From positions 62,001 to 126,000 of the forward strand of contig CBDCME010000049.1 in NCBI GenBank assembly GCA_965218865.1: DNA of 64,000 nucleotides, in the 5' to 3' direction. Each line of letters begins with the position of its first letter. Position 1 is the stretch's first letter. Below the pieces are notes generated by a model. That model saw only the letters and a program-made list of their open reading frames with translations. It did no database searches and was not told where the DNA came from. The stretch comes from CBDCME01 sp965218865. GTDB taxonomy: Bacteria > Pseudomonadota > Alphaproteobacteria > JAAXGF01. Shown here one piece after another: positions 61,598 to 64,000 of the stretch. The translations under genes and the position numbers were made by a program.

Positions 61598-61736
61598 TCC
61601 GTTTCGCAAAATTGCAACCACTCGCAAGAAGAACGGGGCGAAAAACCATGAGTCAAGGCGATCGCGTCTACAGTTGCGCAGTTATGCGGCCGATTAACTG
61701 CCTCGCGGCCACTCGATGAAAAATCGATCCGGTTAC

Positions 61737-62526
61737 CCGCCTGGGCAAGAGGGCGTTGATCATGCAAGGCCGCTACCGCCATGCCAAACAGCACAAGCGG
61801 GCCAACAAGGCCCTGCGCAAGCTCAAGACCTATCTCGGGCGCACCGTCCGCGACATCCGCCGCAAGACGGCCCAGGAGGAGAGCCTACGGGATACCTTCC
61901 GCCGCCCCTTGTGGCTGGCCGAGCGGGTGTCGACCCAGAAGCGGCGCGACCCCTTGCCCAAGGTCTATTCGCTCCACGCGCCCGAGGTCGAATGCATCGG
62001 CAAAGGGAAGGCGCACAAGCCGTACGAGTTCGGCTGCAAGGTCTCCGTGGCGGCGACCAATTCCCGCCCCCCCGGCGGCCAGTTCGTCGCCCACGTCAAG
62101 GCCTTCCACGGCAATCCCTATGATGGCCACACCTTGAGGCAGGTGATCGAAGAGATGGAACGCTGGACGGGGATATCGGCCGAGCGCATCTATGTCGACA
62201 AGGGATACCAGGGCCACGATTACCCCAACAAACACCGCGTCTTTAGATCAGGCCAGAAACGCGGCATCACGCCGACGATCAAGAAGGAGCTCAGGCGGCG
62301 CTCCGCCGTCGAGGCCGTGATCGGACATCTCAAGAGCGATGGCAGGCTAGGGCGCAACTTCCTCAAAGGCCGCGACGGCGACAAGATCAACGCCATCCTC
62401 GCCGGCGCCGGCTACAACTACCGCCTTGTCCTCAAATGGCTGAGGCGTTTGTTTGTCCAAATCCTGGCCGCGCTCCTCAGCGACATCTCGCACCCCACCG
62501 CAAACCCAATCGCCGCTTCAGATTGA
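61737..62526 (+). pseudogene. IS5 family transposase, C-terminal fragment
   Basis: Encodes about the last 260 residues of the transposase, from RLGKRALIMQGRYRHAK through the DDE glutamate region to the stop. The N-terminal domain and first catalytic aspartate are missing. An internal ATG at 61756/61762 could give a truncated protein of about 255 residues, not expected to transpose. Confidence 0.88.
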
Positions 62527-62549
62527 AATCAGGGTTCTTCACGGACGAC
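61737..62549 (+). mobile_element. IS5-type insertion sequence remnant (3' part)
   Basis: Matches 56206-57018 of the complete element in reverse orientation, including the terminal GTTCTTCACGGACGAC at 62534-62549. The 5' part is missing, and homology starts abruptly at CCGCCTGGGCAAGAG. Confidence 0.9.
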
Positions 62550-62593
62550 TATAACAGCCCAGGGCGAAATCATCATTTCTGCTTGGGTAGTTC

Positions 62594-62746
62594 AGTACCA
62601 GCCTCCCTCGGAAGCAGTCGGCGGCGGGCCGACGCCGGGGAGCTTGTGACCAGCGCTAAGTGTTTACTCCGGGCTTTCACCCGGGGCTCTTATATTTGCC
62701 AACACCCCCGGTTTTTTGGAGGTGCGGTACTGGAGTCACAAGCTCC
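62594..62746. other. Region with pseudoknot-like nested inverted repeats (possible structured RNA)
   Basis: Four arms alternate. AGTACCAGCCTCC (62594-62606) is complementary, with small mismatches, to GGAGGTGCGGTACT (62718-62731). GGAGCTTGTGAC (62639-62650) is perfectly complementary to GTCACAAGCTCC (62735-62746). The order A-B-A'-B' is that of a pseudoknot. Between them lie two ordinary hairpins, GTCGGC-GGCGG-GCCGAC (62617-62633) and CCGGG-CTTTCA-CCCGG (62669-62684). No ORF covers it. It could be a structured RNA or a transposon end; I cannot assign a family. Confidence 0.45.
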
Positions 62747-62988
62747 GTAGGGTATGCTTAAACCTCTGTGACATAATGTAAGAGAAATCGTTCTGGAAGG
62801 CAAGAGGGTGCCCCGATATGACCCAGCAGGAGAGGCGCCTGACCCCCAGGATGTGTTGAATATCCCCGACGTCCGGATTCCTTGACGAGCCGGCGCAGGA
62901 TCGAAAACTTCGAAATTTCTGAGCCACTGAACTCGTCGGCCCCCATATCCTGAAACTCTGGAAATTTTTTCCCGCGCGTGAAGCGACC
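62747..62988. other. Non-coding stretch, nothing recognised
   Basis: No ORF with protein-like composition on either strand and no repeat shared with the rest of the window. Composition changes sharply at about 62975, where the very GC-rich gene begins. Confidence 0.5.
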
Positions 62989-63783
62989 TCAGACGCCCCG
63001 GTCCAGGAGAGGCGGGCCCGACGCGATCCGCGGGCGGGGCGGGGCCGCCGGACGCGGCGGCCAGTCCACCCGGCCGTCGCCGTCCACGTCGGCGCCGAGG
63101 CCGCGCAGCCGGAAGCGGAGACCCGCCACGTCGCCGACGGGCGCGCCGGCATCCCGGAGGAGGCCCGCGAGCTCGCCGACGGTCGCGGGCAGGCGGCCGA
63201 CCTCGGTGGACAGCCAGTACACCAGGAGGTCGCCGTCTCGGGGGCGGGGGACCTGTGCCATTAGCGCGTCGCGCTCCCCCGAGGCGCAGGCGAGCGCGAA
63301 CCTCAGCGCGGCAAGGTGGAAGGGCGGCAGCGTATCCAGGTCCGGTACCGCCCGCGGCGCCTCGACCGCGACCTCGGCGCGGACCTGAGCCTCGACGCGC
63401 CGGGTCGCGAACTCCGGGTGGCACCTCGCGTACAGCTCCATCGCACGGGCGTCGTAGGCGGCCCGCGTCCGGACGGCGGGCTCGAACCGGTCGTCCAGGA
63501 CGACCTCGCCCGTGGCGGGGTCGCGCTCGAGCTCGGGCCGGCCGTCGGGGCCCAGGACGGGCTCCAGCCTGCCGACGGCCCGCTCGCGGACCAGGTCCCT
63601 GAACGCGTCCCGGCCGTCGGCCAGCGCCGCATCCCAGGCGCCCGCGAAGCCCGCGTCGTCCGCGCGCCAGCGGTAGGCGGTCACCCGGACGAGGCCGGCC
63701 TCCCGGCACGCGCCGCCCACGCTCAGCCCCTTCGAGAGCGCGTCCAGCAGCCTCGCCTTCCGTTCCTCCGCGTCCCGGATCAT
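62989..63783 (-). CDS. Phage terminase small-subunit-like HTH protein
   Basis: A 264-residue protein. The N-terminal helix-turn-helix (LLDALSKGLSVGGACREAGL followed by VTAYRWRADDAGFAGAWDAA) is the pattern of phage terminase small subunits that recognise packaging sites. The middle (TRAAYDARAMELYARCHPEF) also occurs in such proteins. The C-terminal part is Arg/Ala/Pro-rich and contains the acidic loop DVDGDGRVDW. The ATG at 63783 is chosen; the frame is open further upstream only in low-complexity Gly/Arg/Pro sequence. Its extreme GC content differs from the rest of the window. No other phage gene is visible before the window ends. Confidence 0.55.
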   Translation of the reverse strand: MIRDAEERKARLLDALSKGLSVGGACREAGLVRVTAYRWRADDAGFAGAWDAALADGRDAFRDLVRERAVGRLEPVLGPDGRPELERDPATGEVVLDDRFEPAVRTRAAYDARAMELYARCHPEFATRRVEAQVRAEVAVEAPRAVPDLDTLPPFHLAALRFALACASGERDALMAQVPRPRDGDLLVYWLSTEVGRLPATVGELAGLLRDAGAPVGDVAGLRFRLRGLGADVDGDGRVDWPPRPAAPPRPRIASGPPLLDRGV

Positions 63784-64000
63784 GGTCTTCCTCCTCCGTT
63801 TCTGCCCCGGCGTCGGGCCCCCGGCCGGGCCCCCGGGCGTCGGCCCGCGCCCAGCCCCCTGATCGGGACGGCGAATTCTAGGCCGGGCGCCTGACGCCCG
63901 GTCTGATGTGCCCGCGCGGGCGCGGTTGGCCGCCCGCCCGGCCCCGGACGGCCGCATTATGCGCCGGATTCGGGCCCGGGGATGCCCGCGTTGCGGCCGT

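Noticed and set aside
62690..63709. 339-codon frame at the right end on the minus strand
   Set aside because: It is a different frame of the same GC-rich region, rich in Arg/Gly/Pro and without family features; the frame at 62989-63783 has the helix-turn-helix pattern.

Overview
The window looks like a chromosomal segment of a GC-rich alphaproteobacterium, most likely of the Rhodospirillales type. Three things support this: the gene order mraZ-rsmH-ftsL-ftsI-murE-murF-mraY-murD-ftsW-murG-murC-murB-ddl-ftsQ-ftsA-ftsZ-lpxC-bamD-recN-ligA, an MmcB-family gene, and an LdtR-like MarR regulator. The assignment rests on reading protein motifs and synteny by eye; no database search was possible.

Layout. 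Bases 1-2123 hold the end of an Mrp/Nuo-type antiporter subunit and a convergent DUF2333 membrane protein. Bases 2360-26878 are one long division and cell-wall (dcw) cluster, all on the minus strand. Most neighbours overlap by 4 bases (ATGA, GTGA or similar), which points to translational coupling. A phased array of TGGG boxes lies upstream of mraZ. rnpB (RNase P RNA) and a peptidoglycan amidase follow, then a complete ISNCY-type element with a 19-bp target duplication. Bases 30-35 kb carry a metallo-beta-lactamase-fold protein, mlaA, a Sel1-repeat lipoprotein, mlaC and gluQ. Bases 35.1-37.6 kb are a small graveyard of foreign material: an IS5-type remnant, an AT-rich methyltransferase, and fragments of DUF3800 and resolvase-like genes. 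Bases 37.7-42.7 kb return to housekeeping with an alpha/beta hydrolase and leuC-leuD-leuB-asd. A decaying cobD, two SYLF-domain proteins, mmcB and glcF-glcE-glcD (glycolate oxidase) follow.

From 50.4 kb the window becomes insertion-rich. Two nearly identical 1462-bp IS256-type elements in direct orientation bracket glycerate kinase (ttuD), two MarR regulators, csrA, a PEP-CTERM gene, a complete IS5-type element and an XRE/ImmA regulatory pair. The second IS256 copy splits a gene of unknown function. After a second IS5 remnant there is a short region with pseudoknot-like pairing, then a very GC-rich stretch encoding a phage terminase-small-subunit-like protein.

How the genes work together. 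The dcw block covers peptidoglycan precursor synthesis, septum assembly, lipid A commitment (lpxC) and outer-membrane assembly (bamD). mlaA and mlaC belong to phospholipid transport at the outer membrane. glcDEF and ttuD fit one route, glycolate to glyoxylate to glycerate to 2-phosphoglycerate, although the middle enzymes are not in the window. A dispersed MITE-like palindromic repeat (about 135-155 bp) occurs in four intergenic sites, and one copy has been split by IS256.
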